A model generated the notes under the pieces. That model saw only the letters and a program-made list of their open reading frames with translations. It was not told where the DNA came from and did not search any database. 64,000 bases of DNA from Rhizobium ecuadorense. Lineage in GTDB: Bacteria > Pseudomonadota > Alphaproteobacteria > Rhizobiales > Rhizobiaceae. Location of the stretch: positions 124,001 to 188,000 of the forward strand of contig NZ_LFIO01001267.1 of assembly GCF_001187535.1 (NCBI RefSeq), in the 5' to 3' direction. Shown here piece after piece: positions 8,938 through 16,846 of this stretch (its first letter is position 1; each line of letters opens with the position of its first letter). The position numbers were made by a program, and so were the translations under genes.

Positions 8938-9344
8938 TGTATCTGGTCGACACCAATATCGTTTCGGAGGCGCGACGCGGCACGCCGCAGGCAGTTTCCT
9001 GGTTGCGCTCCGTCGATCCGCTGAGCATTCATCTGAGCGCCTTGACCCTTGGCGAGATCATGCGCGGCATTGCTCTCAAACAGAGGTCGGACCCGAAGGC
9101 CGCCGCCCACCTCGCCGAGTGGCTACGCAAGCTGCGCCACGACCATGGCGCCCGCATCCTGCCGGTGACCGATCAGATCGCCGTGGAATGGGGCCGCATC
9201 GCCGCGATCCGGCCACGCGGCGATATCGACGGGCTGATCGCAGCGACCGCGATCGTCCATGATCTGATCGTCGTCACCCGCAATGTCGGCGATTTCAACG
9301 ACACCGGCGCATCGGTGATCGATCCTTGGGAGATACCGGCATGA
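8937..9344 (+). CDS. PIN-domain toxin (VapC/FitB-like ribonuclease)
   Basis: A 135-residue PIN protein. It begins MYLVDTNIVSEARRG (first catalytic Asp at residue 5), has LGEIMRGIA (second acidic residue) and a C-terminal DGLIAATAIVHDLIVVTRNVGDF with the last two Asp residues. These acidic residues hold Mg2+ for RNA cleavage. The order 'IVSE...' and the closing VTRNxxDF resemble FitB/VapC toxins. Translationally coupled to the Phd-type antitoxin. RNA target unknown. Confidence 0.93.
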   Translation: MYLVDTNIVSEARRGTPQAVSWLRSVDPLSIHLSALTLGEIMRGIALKQRSDPKAAAHLAEWLRKLRHDHGARILPVTDQIAVEWGRIAAIRPRGDIDGLIAATAIVHDLIVVTRNVGDFNDTGASVIDPWEIPA

Positions 9345-9390
9345 ACTCCGCAGCCCCTACGCCCCAAACCGCACCGGGTATGCCAGCCTA

Positions 9391-10011
9391 TCAGCCCCGA
9401 TCATAGGCCACCGCCCGCTGGACGGCGGGGCGCTGCAGCATGCGGGCATGGTGGTCGCTCACCTCTACGAAGCGGGCGGGATCGACGCCGTCGGAGGGCA
9501 GCCAGTCGGTCATGACGAAGAGATAGGGATCGGCAAGCGAATAGGTCTCACCCATCACCCACGGACCCTTGAACATCGTCTCTTCGATCAGGGTGAAGCA
9601 ATCCGCCATGTTTTGCGGCACCTTGGCCTTCATCGCCTCGATCACCGCCGGATCGTCGGACCAGCGGGAGCCGCGCGGGCGATGGGCATGGTTCACATGC
9701 ACGGTCGAGCAGAGATAGCTGCTGAAGGACTGCAGCCGCGCCATTTCGAAGGCATCGCCGAGCGGCGCCAGTTTGGCGGCCGGCGCGCTTTCCGCGATAA
9801 AACCGAGGATCGCCGGCGTTTCCGTCAGCACGCCGCGATCGGTGACCAGTGCGGGCACACGGCCCTTCGGGTTGATCTTCAAATAGTCCGGCGAGCGCTG
9901 TTCGCCATTGGCGAAGCTGAGCTTTCGCGTTTCGAAGGCGAGGCCTGATTCCTCAAGGGCAATAAGGCTTGCGAGCGCGCAGGTTCCCGGCGCGTAGTAC
10001 AAAGTCAGCAT
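9391..10011 (-). CDS. Glutathione S-transferase family protein
   Basis: A 206-residue GST starting at ATG 10009-10011 (MLTLYYAPGTCALASLIALEESGL). The YYAPGTCALA opening is that of the beta/GstA-like class with a cysteine near the glutathione site. The middle NPKGRVPALVTDRGVLTETPAIL contains the cis-Pro and the E-T pair. Upstream in-frame residues come from an intergenic repeat and are not included. It is the third GST-family gene in the first 10 kb; the three are too different from each other to be recent copies. Confidence 0.9.
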   Translation of the reverse strand: MLTLYYAPGTCALASLIALEESGLAFETRKLSFANGEQRSPDYLKINPKGRVPALVTDRGVLTETPAILGFIAESAPAAKLAPLGDAFEMARLQSFSSYLCSTVHVNHAHRPRGSRWSDDPAVIEAMKAKVPQNMADCFTLIEETMFKGPWVMGETYSLADPYLFVMTDWLPSDGVDPARFVEVSDHHARMLQRPAVQRAVAYDRG

Positions 10012-10130
10012 GGTGGTCCACTCCCTTTCGGCCGCTGGTATAGCGCAGGGATGGGTGCGCCGGAACTGGGGAGATGGCGTTTTGTCTCTGCGTGGCGGGG
10101 ACGAGGAGCAATGATCGGCGTGCCGTGCGG

Positions 10131-10296
10131 CCCCCTCATCCGACCCTTCGGGCCACCTTCTCCCCGAGGGGAGAAGGGATATTAGGCAGCGCCCCACTCC
10201 CTCTCAAAGCGCCTATCGTGGAAACCGGGAAACCAGCTTGCTCTCTCTTCTCCCCAGCGGGGAGAAGGTGGCCCGAAGGGTCGGTTGAGGGGGTGA
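10131..10296. repeat. RIME-like palindromic repeat element with 35-bp inverted ends
   Basis: The left arm (10131-10165, CCCCCTCATCCGACCC...CTTCTCCCC) and right arm (about 10259-10296, GGGGAGAAGGTGGCCC...GAGGGGG) are inverted repeats matching at all but one position by eye. Each arm also forms an inner CTCCCC/GGGGAG hairpin. Similar pairs occur at 24111 and 61317. This is the layout of the Rhizobium-specific intergenic mosaic elements; no coding capacity. Confidence 0.8.
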
Positions 10297-10343
10297 GCGG
10301 CCTAGCCGCGAATGCGCTGAGCGCAAGCGAAGGGCAAAGCCCT

Positions 10344-10712
10344 TCAACCGCAGCCCGGCACGTCTTCCAGCCGGTGCCAGACCGGGATGCCGCGTTCCCT
10401 GGCGATGCGCACGTCATTGTCCGCCCCCTTGGAATCGCCGGCCAAGCGCAGCACGCCTTCGCAAAGCTGCAGCAGCCGGCCGGCGACCGGGTGGAAGATC
10501 TCCTCGTAGAGGGTATCGCCGACCGACTTGCCGCCGGCGGCGTGCCAGATCGGCAGGGCCACCCATTCGCCGATCATCGGCACGTGGCCGGCGGCAAACA
10601 GCGCGTGCGAAGGCTGCTCCAGCCGCTTCAGATTGGCGGTCATCTTTTCCGGGTCGTCGCCGGTTCCCGACCTGTAAGGGCCGGCAATCAATATCAACAT
10701 CATCCACTCCAT
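10344..10712 (-). CDS. DUF4406 / nucleoside 2-deoxyribosyltransferase-like protein
   Basis: A 122-residue protein. The opening LILIAGPYRSGTGDDPEKMTANLKRLE is the beta-strand-plus-P-loop-like turn seen in nucleoside 2-deoxyribosyltransferase-like and DUF4406 proteins. The later segments DTLYEEIFHPVAGRLLQLCEGVLRLAGDSKGADNDVRIARERGIPVW match the 'GVxxLPGxSxGAxxDVxxAxxxGxPV' pattern. Members cleave or transfer N-glycosidic bonds of modified nucleotides, but none of this clade is assigned a substrate that I know. Conserved as a single gene in rhizobia. Confidence 0.65.
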   Translation of the reverse strand: MEWMMLILIAGPYRSGTGDDPEKMTANLKRLEQPSHALFAAGHVPMIGEWVALPIWHAAGGKSVGDTLYEEIFHPVAGRLLQLCEGVLRLAGDSKGADNDVRIARERGIPVWHRLEDVPGCG

Positions 10713-10828
10713 CGCTGAGCATTCCCGGCTTCATGCACGGGATTTCGTGAAAATGCACGGAATTTCTTGAATGTCGAGTCTGTTCGTGCAATATCGGGCC
10801 ATTATGTTTAACTTCGTGCAGAGAGCTC

Positions 10829-11584
10829 ATGCTGACGTCACAACGCAAAACCCTCATCCTCGACATATTGCGCCGTGACGGCCAGGTGATCGCCAAACGC
10901 GTCGCCGAGGATTTTTCCCTTTCGGAAGACACGATCCGGCGCGATTTGAGGGAAATGGCGGCGGAGGGGCTGTTGAAACGTGTGCATGGGGGCGCGATGC
11001 CGCTTTCTCCCGATCTGCCCGATTTCACCGCACGCCGCAGCGTCGCCTCAGAGATCAAGGCGCGGCTGGGGGCTGCGGCGGCGGCGATGATCAAGCCGGG
11101 GCAGATGATCTTTCTCGACGGCGGCACGACGACGGCGGAGATCGCCCGGCGCTTGCCGCGCGACATGCCGCTGACGGTTGCGACCCACAGCCCGACGATC
11201 GCCGCCGAACTCGAGCACCACCCGACAGCCGAGGTGATCCTGACCGGCGGACGGCTCTACAAACATTCGATGGTGGCAACGGGTGCCGCCGCGGCAGCGG
11301 CGATCTCGCAGCTGCGCCCCGATCTGTTCTTCCTCGGCGTCACGGCGGCGCATCCGGTGCACGGGCTTTCCACCGGCGATTTCGAGGAAGCGGCGATCAA
11401 GCGGCATATCGCCCGCTGTTCGGCCGAAACCCATGCGCTGCTGACGCAGGAAAAGTTCGATCTCGTCTCGCCCTGCCCGGTGCTTGCGATTTCCGAAGTA
11501 GCGGGGATGATCGTGCCGGCGGAGATGCCGGCAGAACGGCTGAAACCCTATCGCGACCTCAATGTCGCGATCGCCGCGGCATAG
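10829..11584 (+). CDS. DeoR/GlpR-family transcriptional regulator
   Basis: A 251-residue DeoR-type repressor. The N-terminal winged helix-turn-helix reads LTSQRKTLILDILRRDGQVIAKRVAEDFSLSEDTIRRDLREMAAEGLLKRVHGGA (residues 2-56). The C-terminal sugar-phosphate-sensing domain contains DGGTTTAEIARRL and ILTGGRLYKHSMVATG. These proteins respond to phosphorylated sugars. The downstream gene is a convergent asparaginase, so the regulated operon is probably elsewhere or it acts on itself. Its stop directly abuts the asparaginase stop. Confidence 0.9.
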   Translation: MLTSQRKTLILDILRRDGQVIAKRVAEDFSLSEDTIRRDLREMAAEGLLKRVHGGAMPLSPDLPDFTARRSVASEIKARLGAAAAAMIKPGQMIFLDGGTTTAEIARRLPRDMPLTVATHSPTIAAELEHHPTAEVILTGGRLYKHSMVATGAAAAAAISQLRPDLFFLGVTAAHPVHGLSTGDFEEAAIKRHIARCSAETHALLTQEKFDLVSPCPVLAISEVAGMIVPAEMPAERLKPYRDLNVAIAAA

Positions 11585-12592
11585 TCACTCAGTCAGGGCC
11601 GAGGTGACCCTGATATCGCCGACATGGATGCCGTTCCAATTGCGCATCGAGGTTGCGGCAAAGGCCGTCAGGGCGGCATGAGCCTCGTCTTCGGTCTCGA
11701 AGAAGCGGGCGAGCGTGGCGGCGACCATGGCTTCGGCGGCACGGGTGGCGCCATCCTCGCATTTCAGCGCGATGGCGATGCCCTTTTCCGGGATCGCGGC
11801 GCAGAAGACGCCCTCGGCGCCGGTTTTGACGAAGATGCGGCCGGGGGCGATCTGCATCAGTTTCGTGCAGACGCGGCCGGAGCCGGCGACATAAAAGGGT
11901 TCGGCCATGCAGGCCTCGATCAGCCGGCGGGATGCCCTGGCGCGCAAGGGCTCCAGACCGGTGCCGGTCGCCATTTTGGCAAAACCGTGGGCAAGGCTCC
12001 TGAGCGGCACGGCATAGGTAGGGATCGAGCAGCCGTCGGTGCCGCAGCTCTCGGCGCCGAGCACGGCACCGGTCAGGCTTTCCATCGTTGCGCGGATCTC
12101 GACCTGCAGCGGGTGCTGATAGCCGACATAGCCTTTCGGATCGATATCCTGGTGGCAGCAGGCGCAGATGAAGCCGGCATGTTTTCCCGAGCAATTGTTG
12201 TGCAGCGCGGTCGGCGCATCGAGCGTGCGGGCCTGGTGGATCAGGACCTTCTGGTTCATCGACCAATGGGCGCCGCATTCCAGCGCTTCGCCATTGCGGC
12301 CGGCCCGCGCCAGCATGGAGGCCGCAAGCGCCACATGCTCGTCCTCGCCATTATGCGAGGCGCAGGCCAGCGCCAGCTCCTTATCGCCGAAACCATAGGC
12401 GTCGGCCGCACCGCTCTCGACCAGCGGCAGCGCCTGCATCGCCTTGCAGGCCGAACGCGGGAAAACGGCGGCGTCGATGTCGCCGAGCGAGAAAACGAGC
12501 TTACCGTCGCCGTCGACGACCGCCACCGCGCCGCGATGGCGACTTTCGACGAGCAGGCCACGGGTAACTTCAACGGTGACGGGATTGGTCAT
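11585..12592 (-). CDS. L-asparaginase, rhizobial zinc-type (class 3, AnsA-like)
   Basis: A 335-residue protein started at ATG 12590-12592 (MTNPVTVEVTRG), with AGAGAG upstream. It belongs to the asparaginase family first known from R. etli, unrelated to the E. coli enzymes. Residues equivalent to the characterised ReAV active site are all present, one position earlier: the Ser47-x-x-Lys50 pair in RSACKA, Ser79 in CASHNGED, and the zinc-binding triad Cys134/Lys137 (NNCSGKH) and Cys188 (TDGCS). It hydrolyses asparagine to aspartate and ammonia. The sequence differs enough from ReAV as I recall it to suggest the constitutive paralogue (ReAIV-like); that assignment is from memory. Confidence 0.88.
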   Translation of the reverse strand: MTNPVTVEVTRGLLVESRHRGAVAVVDGDGKLVFSLGDIDAAVFPRSACKAMQALPLVESGAADAYGFGDKELALACASHNGEDEHVALAASMLARAGRNGEALECGAHWSMNQKVLIHQARTLDAPTALHNNCSGKHAGFICACCHQDIDPKGYVGYQHPLQVEIRATMESLTGAVLGAESCGTDGCSIPTYAVPLRSLAHGFAKMATGTGLEPLRARASRRLIEACMAEPFYVAGSGRVCTKLMQIAPGRIFVKTGAEGVFCAAIPEKGIAIALKCEDGATRAAEAMVAATLARFFETEDEAHAALTAFAATSMRNWNGIHVGDIRVTSALTE

Positions 12593-12729
12593 GGGCTCTC
12601 TTCCGGGTGCTGGCGGGATGCGGCAGGCATAGCGTGTCAGGGCGCGAAAGCCAACGGGGTTTAGGCTTTGCCGGAGTGTCGCAACGGCGTGCGCGGACGG
12701 CGGGTTTGGCGGAAACACACCGCCAGTCT

Positions 12730-12818
12730 CCGTCATCCCAGGCCTTGAGCCTGGGACCATGGTCGCAGTTGATGGAGACGGCGTGGATCCTCGGGTCAAG
12801 CCCGAGGAGGACGGAGGG
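12730..12818. repeat. Intergenic palindromic repeat (CGTCATCC...GGACGGAG type)
   Basis: Two hairpins back to back: CCCAGGCCTTGAGCCTGGG (about 12736-12755) and CCTCGGGTCAAGCCCGAGG (about 12789-12808), flanked by CCGTCATCC and GGACGGAG. The layout is that of the short repeats common between genes in Rhizobiales. It supplies the ribosome-site-like GGAGG used by the next gene. Confidence 0.65.
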
Positions 12819-12822
12819 TGGG

Positions 12823-13200
12823 GTGGGCTTCTGGAGCAAGTACCGCGACAGATGGCGTAATGGGAGATTAGTTGCGTCCCCTGCCGCGCTCAGACCGGCC
12901 TTGAAGTTGGATGCCTTGAGACGATATCCTGCAACACAGTTCGCATTCGCAGGAATCGTTTTGCAATCAGGCCTATCCATTTCAGAGTCCATATTGTGGG
13001 TATTTTTCACGGTCGCCTCTCTCAGCCTGGCGTGCTGGTTGGCGCGCTGGCCCAAAAGGACAAGCGTTGGAATCATCCTTGGAGCACTTCTGGGGTTGGT
13101 CTTGATGTCCATTGCCTCAGTCCTGGTCGGCTTCCTCGCAAATGTTCTGCCCCTCGGCCAAATCGACTTCTGGCTCTCCAATTTGACAGCGCAGATCTGA
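12823..13200 (+). CDS. Small hypothetical membrane protein
   Basis: A 125-residue frame from GTG 12823, which has GGAGG five bases upstream (inside a repeat), to TGA 13200. It contains three or four hydrophobic segments (about residues 38-58, 60-76, 83-110) and a basic N-terminus (FWSKYRDRWRNGR). I recognise no family. Codon use is less GC3-biased than the neighbours, which may mean recent acquisition or a non-coding frame. The MFS gene follows after about 100 bases on the same strand. Confidence 0.45.
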   Translation: MGFWSKYRDRWRNGRLVASPAALRPALKLDALRRYPATQFAFAGIVLQSGLSISESILWVFFTVASLSLACWLARWPKRTSVGIILGALLGLVLMSIASVLVGFLANVLPLGQIDFWLSNLTAQI

Positions 13201-13297
13201 AGCGGCAACCATCACAGGAATTGACCGCGCCGATCGAAAACTATCGTTTCTCTGATGTACCCGATCCAGCTAAAGGAGGTGCATCAGGAACCGCCCC

Positions 13298-14509
13298 ATG
13301 TCATCCACCTTTTCCTTGATCCTGCGCGATAAGCGGATCCGCATTCCGGCCGTGACGCTCGTCGCGCTCGCCTTTACCTATGCCTCGACCGCGCCCTATC
13401 AGTCGATCATCGGGATCAACGAACTGGGCTTGAGCAACGGCACCTATTCGGCGCTGATCTTCTTCTCGGCGATCGTCAACGTCACCACCAGCCTGACGCT
13501 CGGCATCTGGTCCGACAGGCTGAAAGAGCGGCGGCCGCTGGTGCTGGGGCTTTGTGTCGCCGGCATGCTCGGCTTCGGGTCGATCGCGATCTTTCACAGC
13601 CCTGCCGTCTTCATCGTCTCGACGCTGTTGCTGGTGCCGATGAGCAACTCCACCTACTCGCTGCTGTTTGCCAGCCTGCGTGCCAGGACCAACCAGATGG
13701 ATCGCGGCCAGGCGGCGGGAATCACGGCAACGGTGCGGGCGCTGTTTTCCGGTTCCTGGGCGCTGGCGCCGGGGATGATCGGCCTCTATCTCGTCAATTC
13801 GCCGTCGATGACGCCGGCCTATGGGATTGCGGCCTTCGCAAGCCTGACCTGTTTCTGCCTGTATTTTTTCTTTGCGCCCGGAAACGGCACGGCCGGTCCC
13901 TCCCCCGATCAGCCCGGGTTCCTGGCGTCGCTGAAGCGGATCTTCATGCCGTATGTCTTGGTCCGTGTCATCGTCATGGCGCTGCTGTTCGGGCTGCAGC
14001 GGTTAAACAGCATGCTCCTGCCGCTGATCATCACCCATGCGGCTGACGGAAGCGTGGTCGACGTCGGCTTCATCGCCGGGCTGACGGCCTTTCTCGAAAT
14101 GCCGTTCATGGTGATGTGGGGCATGGCGCAGCGGCGGTTCCGCACCGTGCATGTGCTCGCCTTCGGCGCGCTGATCTATTGCTGCTATCTACTGCTGCTC
14201 GGATTTGCCTCGGCACCCTGGCACATCTATGCGCTGCTTCTCCTCAACGCCTGCGGGGCGGCGGCGATCCTCAGCGTGCCGATCACCTATCTGCAGGACC
14301 TGATCGCAGACCGGCCGGGGCTCGGAACTTCGCTGATCTCGCTCAATACCTTCATCGGCACCGGCATCGCCGCCGGGTTGTTCGCCTTCGGCACTGCGAT
14401 CACCGATTATTCCGGAACCGCCTTCGTCGGCGCTGCCGCCGGTCTCGCGTCGATCGGGGTCTTGCTCTATCTCGAAAGCGCGCGGCGGCAGGCGCGGCAG
14501 CCGGCCTGA
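13298..14509 (+). CDS. MFS transporter, sugar-efflux (SetA/SotB) type
   Basis: A 403-residue inner-membrane protein with about 12 hydrophobic segments and the MFS motif A-like loop GIWSDRLKERRP (about residues 68-79). The opening LAFTYASTAPYQSIIGINELGLSNGTYSALIFFSAIVNV and NSTYSLLFASLR match sugar-efflux transporters of the Set family, which export sugars or sugar analogues. AGGAA lies seven bases before ATG; a stronger TAAAGGAGGT sits 17 bases upstream. No neighbour suggests its substrate. Confidence 0.82.
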   Translation: MSSTFSLILRDKRIRIPAVTLVALAFTYASTAPYQSIIGINELGLSNGTYSALIFFSAIVNVTTSLTLGIWSDRLKERRPLVLGLCVAGMLGFGSIAIFHSPAVFIVSTLLLVPMSNSTYSLLFASLRARTNQMDRGQAAGITATVRALFSGSWALAPGMIGLYLVNSPSMTPAYGIAAFASLTCFCLYFFFAPGNGTAGPSPDQPGFLASLKRIFMPYVLVRVIVMALLFGLQRLNSMLLPLIITHAADGSVVDVGFIAGLTAFLEMPFMVMWGMAQRRFRTVHVLAFGALIYCCYLLLLGFASAPWHIYALLLLNACGAAAILSVPITYLQDLIADRPGLGTSLISLNTFIGTGIAAGLFAFGTAITDYSGTAFVGAAAGLASIGVLLYLESARRQARQPA

Positions 14510-14532
14510 CGGCCGCTTGCGAGCGGTATCGT

Positions 14533-15195
14533 TCAACGCGGCGTGATGCGATAGGCGCAGCGGCGGGCGCCCAAGAGGATGTGTTCGCTGCGCTCGACGT
14601 CGGCGCCGAGAGCGGCGCGGAAGGTTTCGAGTTCGGAGCGGCAAAAGCCGGCGCAGGCAGAAGCGGCTGCGCAGATCGGGCAGTGGTTTTCAACCAGCAT
14701 GAAGGAGCCGTCCGCCTCCTGCCAGTGATCGGCCATATAGCCCTCGCGGGTGCGGATGGCGGCAAGGCCTGCGACACGCGCGGCAAGGTCGCCGGCATTT
14801 TCCAGTTCCTGCCGATAACGCTGCAGCGTCTCGGCCTCGCGGGCGGAGATGACGGTGTCAAGGGCTGTGGGTCCGAGCTGTTCGGTGAGAGTGACGAGCA
14901 GGTTTGCCGTCAGTTCGGCATGGCCGTCCGGGAATTGCCGGTTGCCCGCGGCAGTCAGGTGCCAGAGCTGACGCGGCCGGCCCCTGCCCGTGGTCCCGAC
15001 GGTGACCGGCTCCACCAGCCCCTGCTCCGCCAGCTTGGCGAGCTGCTGGCGGGCGGCCTCGCCCGAAATGCCGAGCGCATCGCCGATCGCGGCGCCGAGC
15101 TGCGGTCCGTCGGTCTTTATCAGGATCAGGATGCGGTTGGCGGGCGACTGGCGCATATTTTTCCAAGTCACGTCTTGTTTTAATCGGGGTGGCAT
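14533..15195 (-). CDS. SufR-like HTH regulator with cysteine cluster
   Basis: A 220-residue regulator when started at ATG 15193-15195 (MPPRLKQDV); a later ATG (15154-15156, MRQSPANRILILIKTDGPQ) fits the family start better and is possible. The N-terminal helix-turn-helix (GAAIGDALGISGEAARQQLAKLAEQGLVEP) is followed by a helical region. The C-terminal sequence NHCPICAAASACAGFCRSELETF ... ARRCAYRI matches the cysteine pattern that holds an Fe-S cluster in SufR-type repressors. It reads away from an MFS gene, with a long palindrome between them that is its probable operator. Confidence 0.8.
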   Translation of the reverse strand: MPPRLKQDVTWKNMRQSPANRILILIKTDGPQLGAAIGDALGISGEAARQQLAKLAEQGLVEPVTVGTTGRGRPRQLWHLTAAGNRQFPDGHAELTANLLVTLTEQLGPTALDTVISAREAETLQRYRQELENAGDLAARVAGLAAIRTREGYMADHWQEADGSFMLVENHCPICAAASACAGFCRSELETFRAALGADVERSEHILLGARRCAYRITPR

Positions 15196-15198
15196 GTA

Positions 15199-15224
15199 AT
15201 TTTCCAACTTATAACTTGGAAAAT
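15199..15224. promoter_or_regulatory. 26-bp near-perfect palindrome, probable operator of the SufR-like regulator
   Basis: ATTTTCCAA-C-TTATAA-C-TTGGAAAAT is symmetrical at every position except the two C bases beside the central TTATAA. It sits between the regulator start (15195) and the MFS start (15259). A third copy of the half-site (ACTTGGAAAA on the minus strand) lies at 15159-15168, inside or just before the regulator's coding start. The position suggests control of both divergent genes. Confidence 0.7.
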
Positions 15225-15258
15225 AATCCTTCGCCAGCAAAAACATCGAGATCGTCCC

Positions 15259-16686
15259 ATGTCGGATATCGACCAGACTGCAACCGTTCCCAATGCCAGC
15301 TCCCTCCTTCGCCTCTTCCTGCCCGAGCATCTGCCGGCAACGTTGATCCTTGCCGGCGGCGTGACGCTTTATGCGGTGGAGACTTACATCATGGCGACGA
15401 TCGCGCCTTCGATCGTGCGCGACATCGGCGGGCTCGCACTGTTTTCCTGGGTCACCAGCCTGTTCGTCGCCGCCGCCGTGCTCGGCTCGATCTTCGTCGC
15501 CATGCGGCCGCGGGGGATCGGGCTTCGCGCCGTCTATGTGATCGCAGCGCTGGTCTTCGGCGTCGGCAGCCTGATTGCCGCAGCCGCGCCGTCGATGCCG
15601 ATGGTGTTGGTCGGACGCGCGGTGCAGGGTCTCGGCACCGGGGCGCTGGCAGCGCTTGGTTATGCCTTCATCCGCTTCGTCTATCCCGAGCCGCTATGGA
15701 CGAAGGCGTCGACGCTCTATGCGGCGATCTGGGGTGTGTCGACCGTCATCGGGCCGACGCTTGGCGGCTTCTTCTCCTCCGGCAGCAACTGGCGTTATGC
15801 CTTCATTGTGCTGGTGCCGCTCGGCCTGGCGATGGCGGTGCTGGCGCCACGGCTGCTGCCTGAGGTCGAAGACGACCGCGAGCAGGCGAAAACGCCAATT
15901 GCCCAGATCGGGCTGCTGCTCGGCGCCGTGCTGATGGTCAGCACCGCCGGCACGATCGAGACCACGGCTGCGAAAATCGCTTTGATCGCGGCCTCGGTCG
16001 CCGCGGTCGGCGGCATGCTTTTCATCGAGAGCCGAAGCCCCAACCGGCTGCTGCCCTCCGGCGCGGTCAGCCTTTCCCGGCCGATTGCACGGGTGTACCT
16101 GATCATGCTTGCGATGACCGTCGTGCTCGTCAGCGACGTCTTCATTCCCTATTTCCTGCAGGTGCTGCACGGGGTGACGCCGCTTGTCTCGGGTTATCTG
16201 GTGGCGCTCGTCGCCCTCGGCTGGACGTTTTCGGCTTTCCTCAGCGGCTCGCTGACCGGCGGCCGCGCGCGGGCGGCCATCGTCGCCGGGGCGCTGATCG
16301 AAGCGTCCGCGACCCTTTCGCTGGCGGTCTTTCTCGCGCGCGACAATCCGCAGGCGCATATCCTCTTCATCGTGCCAGCGGCTACGGCCATGTTCATGAT
16401 GGGTTTCGGCGTCGGGCTCGGCTGGGCGCATCTCGTCGCCATGGTCCTGACGCTCGTCGCCGACAGCGAGCAGGACAAGGCGTCCTCGGCGATCCCGACG
16501 ATGAGCTCGCTCGGCGGCGCTTTCGGCGCGGCCTTTGCCGGCCTCATCGCCAATGGCGCCGGCCTCGTCGATCCGGGCGGCGTTGCCGGCAGCATCTCGG
16601 CGGCCTACTGGCTCTATGCCGCAATGGCGCTGCCCGGCTTCGTCGCGATTGCGGCGGCGATGACGCTGAGAGACGGCCGAAATTAA
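15259..16686 (+). CDS. MFS transporter, drug-efflux type
   Basis: A 475-residue inner-membrane transporter with a drug:H+ antiporter layout and about 14 hydrophobic segments. Visible features are LILAGGVTLYAVETYIMATIAPSI (helix 1), LVGRAVQGLGTGALAALGYAF (motif C/B region) and WGVSTVIGPTLGGFFSSGSNWRYAF, the typical motif C 'gxxxGPxxGG'. Transcribed from the palindrome-containing interval that also serves the SufR-like regulator, so likely a regulated exporter; substrate unknown. Ends at the stop just before a strong terminator. Confidence 0.88.
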   Translation: MSDIDQTATVPNASSLLRLFLPEHLPATLILAGGVTLYAVETYIMATIAPSIVRDIGGLALFSWVTSLFVAAAVLGSIFVAMRPRGIGLRAVYVIAALVFGVGSLIAAAAPSMPMVLVGRAVQGLGTGALAALGYAFIRFVYPEPLWTKASTLYAAIWGVSTVIGPTLGGFFSSGSNWRYAFIVLVPLGLAMAVLAPRLLPEVEDDREQAKTPIAQIGLLLGAVLMVSTAGTIETTAAKIALIAASVAAVGGMLFIESRSPNRLLPSGAVSLSRPIARVYLIMLAMTVVLVSDVFIPYFLQVLHGVTPLVSGYLVALVALGWTFSAFLSGSLTGGRARAAIVAGALIEASATLSLAVFLARDNPQAHILFIVPAATAMFMMGFGVGLGWAHLVAMVLTLVADSEQDKASSAIPTMSSLGGAFGAAFAGLIANGAGLVDPGGVAGSISAAYWLYAAMALPGFVAIAAAMTLRDGRN

Positions 16687-16714
16687 AAAAGGCGCCTCGG
16701 TTCGAGGCGCCTTT
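16685..16714. terminator. Rho-independent terminator, bidirectional
   Basis: GGCGCCTCG-GTT-CGAGGCGCC forms a perfect 9-bp stem, with A6 before it and CTTT after. It immediately follows the MFS stop codon. Confidence 0.85.
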
Positions 16715-16732
16715 CACGCTTGAACGCAGAAC

Positions 16733-16839
16733 CTAAAGCGCGCCGCATCAAACCTGATTCATGCAACGCGCTTTAGCTCATTGTTTTATGCATGTCGTTA
16801 TCCCGGAACCGCTGCACACTTCCGGCAACATGCATTAGT
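16733..16839. repeat. Rhizobial AAAGCGCG-type dispersed repeat
   Basis: The stretch runs from CCTAAAGCGCGCCGCATCA through AACGCGCTTTAGCTC and GCATGTCGTTATCCC to CCGCTGCACACTTCCGGCAACATGCATTAG. It contains two inverted pairs (AAAGCGCG/CGCGCTTT and GCATGTCG/ACATGC). I recognise this as a repeat found many times between genes in Rhizobium chromosomes; a fragment lies at 6125. Confidence 0.75.
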
Positions 16840-16846
16840 CGTACTC

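Noticed and set aside
10131..10296. Inverted repeats read as an insertion sequence
   Set aside because: Only 166 bases with no transposase; paired hairpins match the rhizobial intergenic mosaic repeats also seen at 24111 and 61317.
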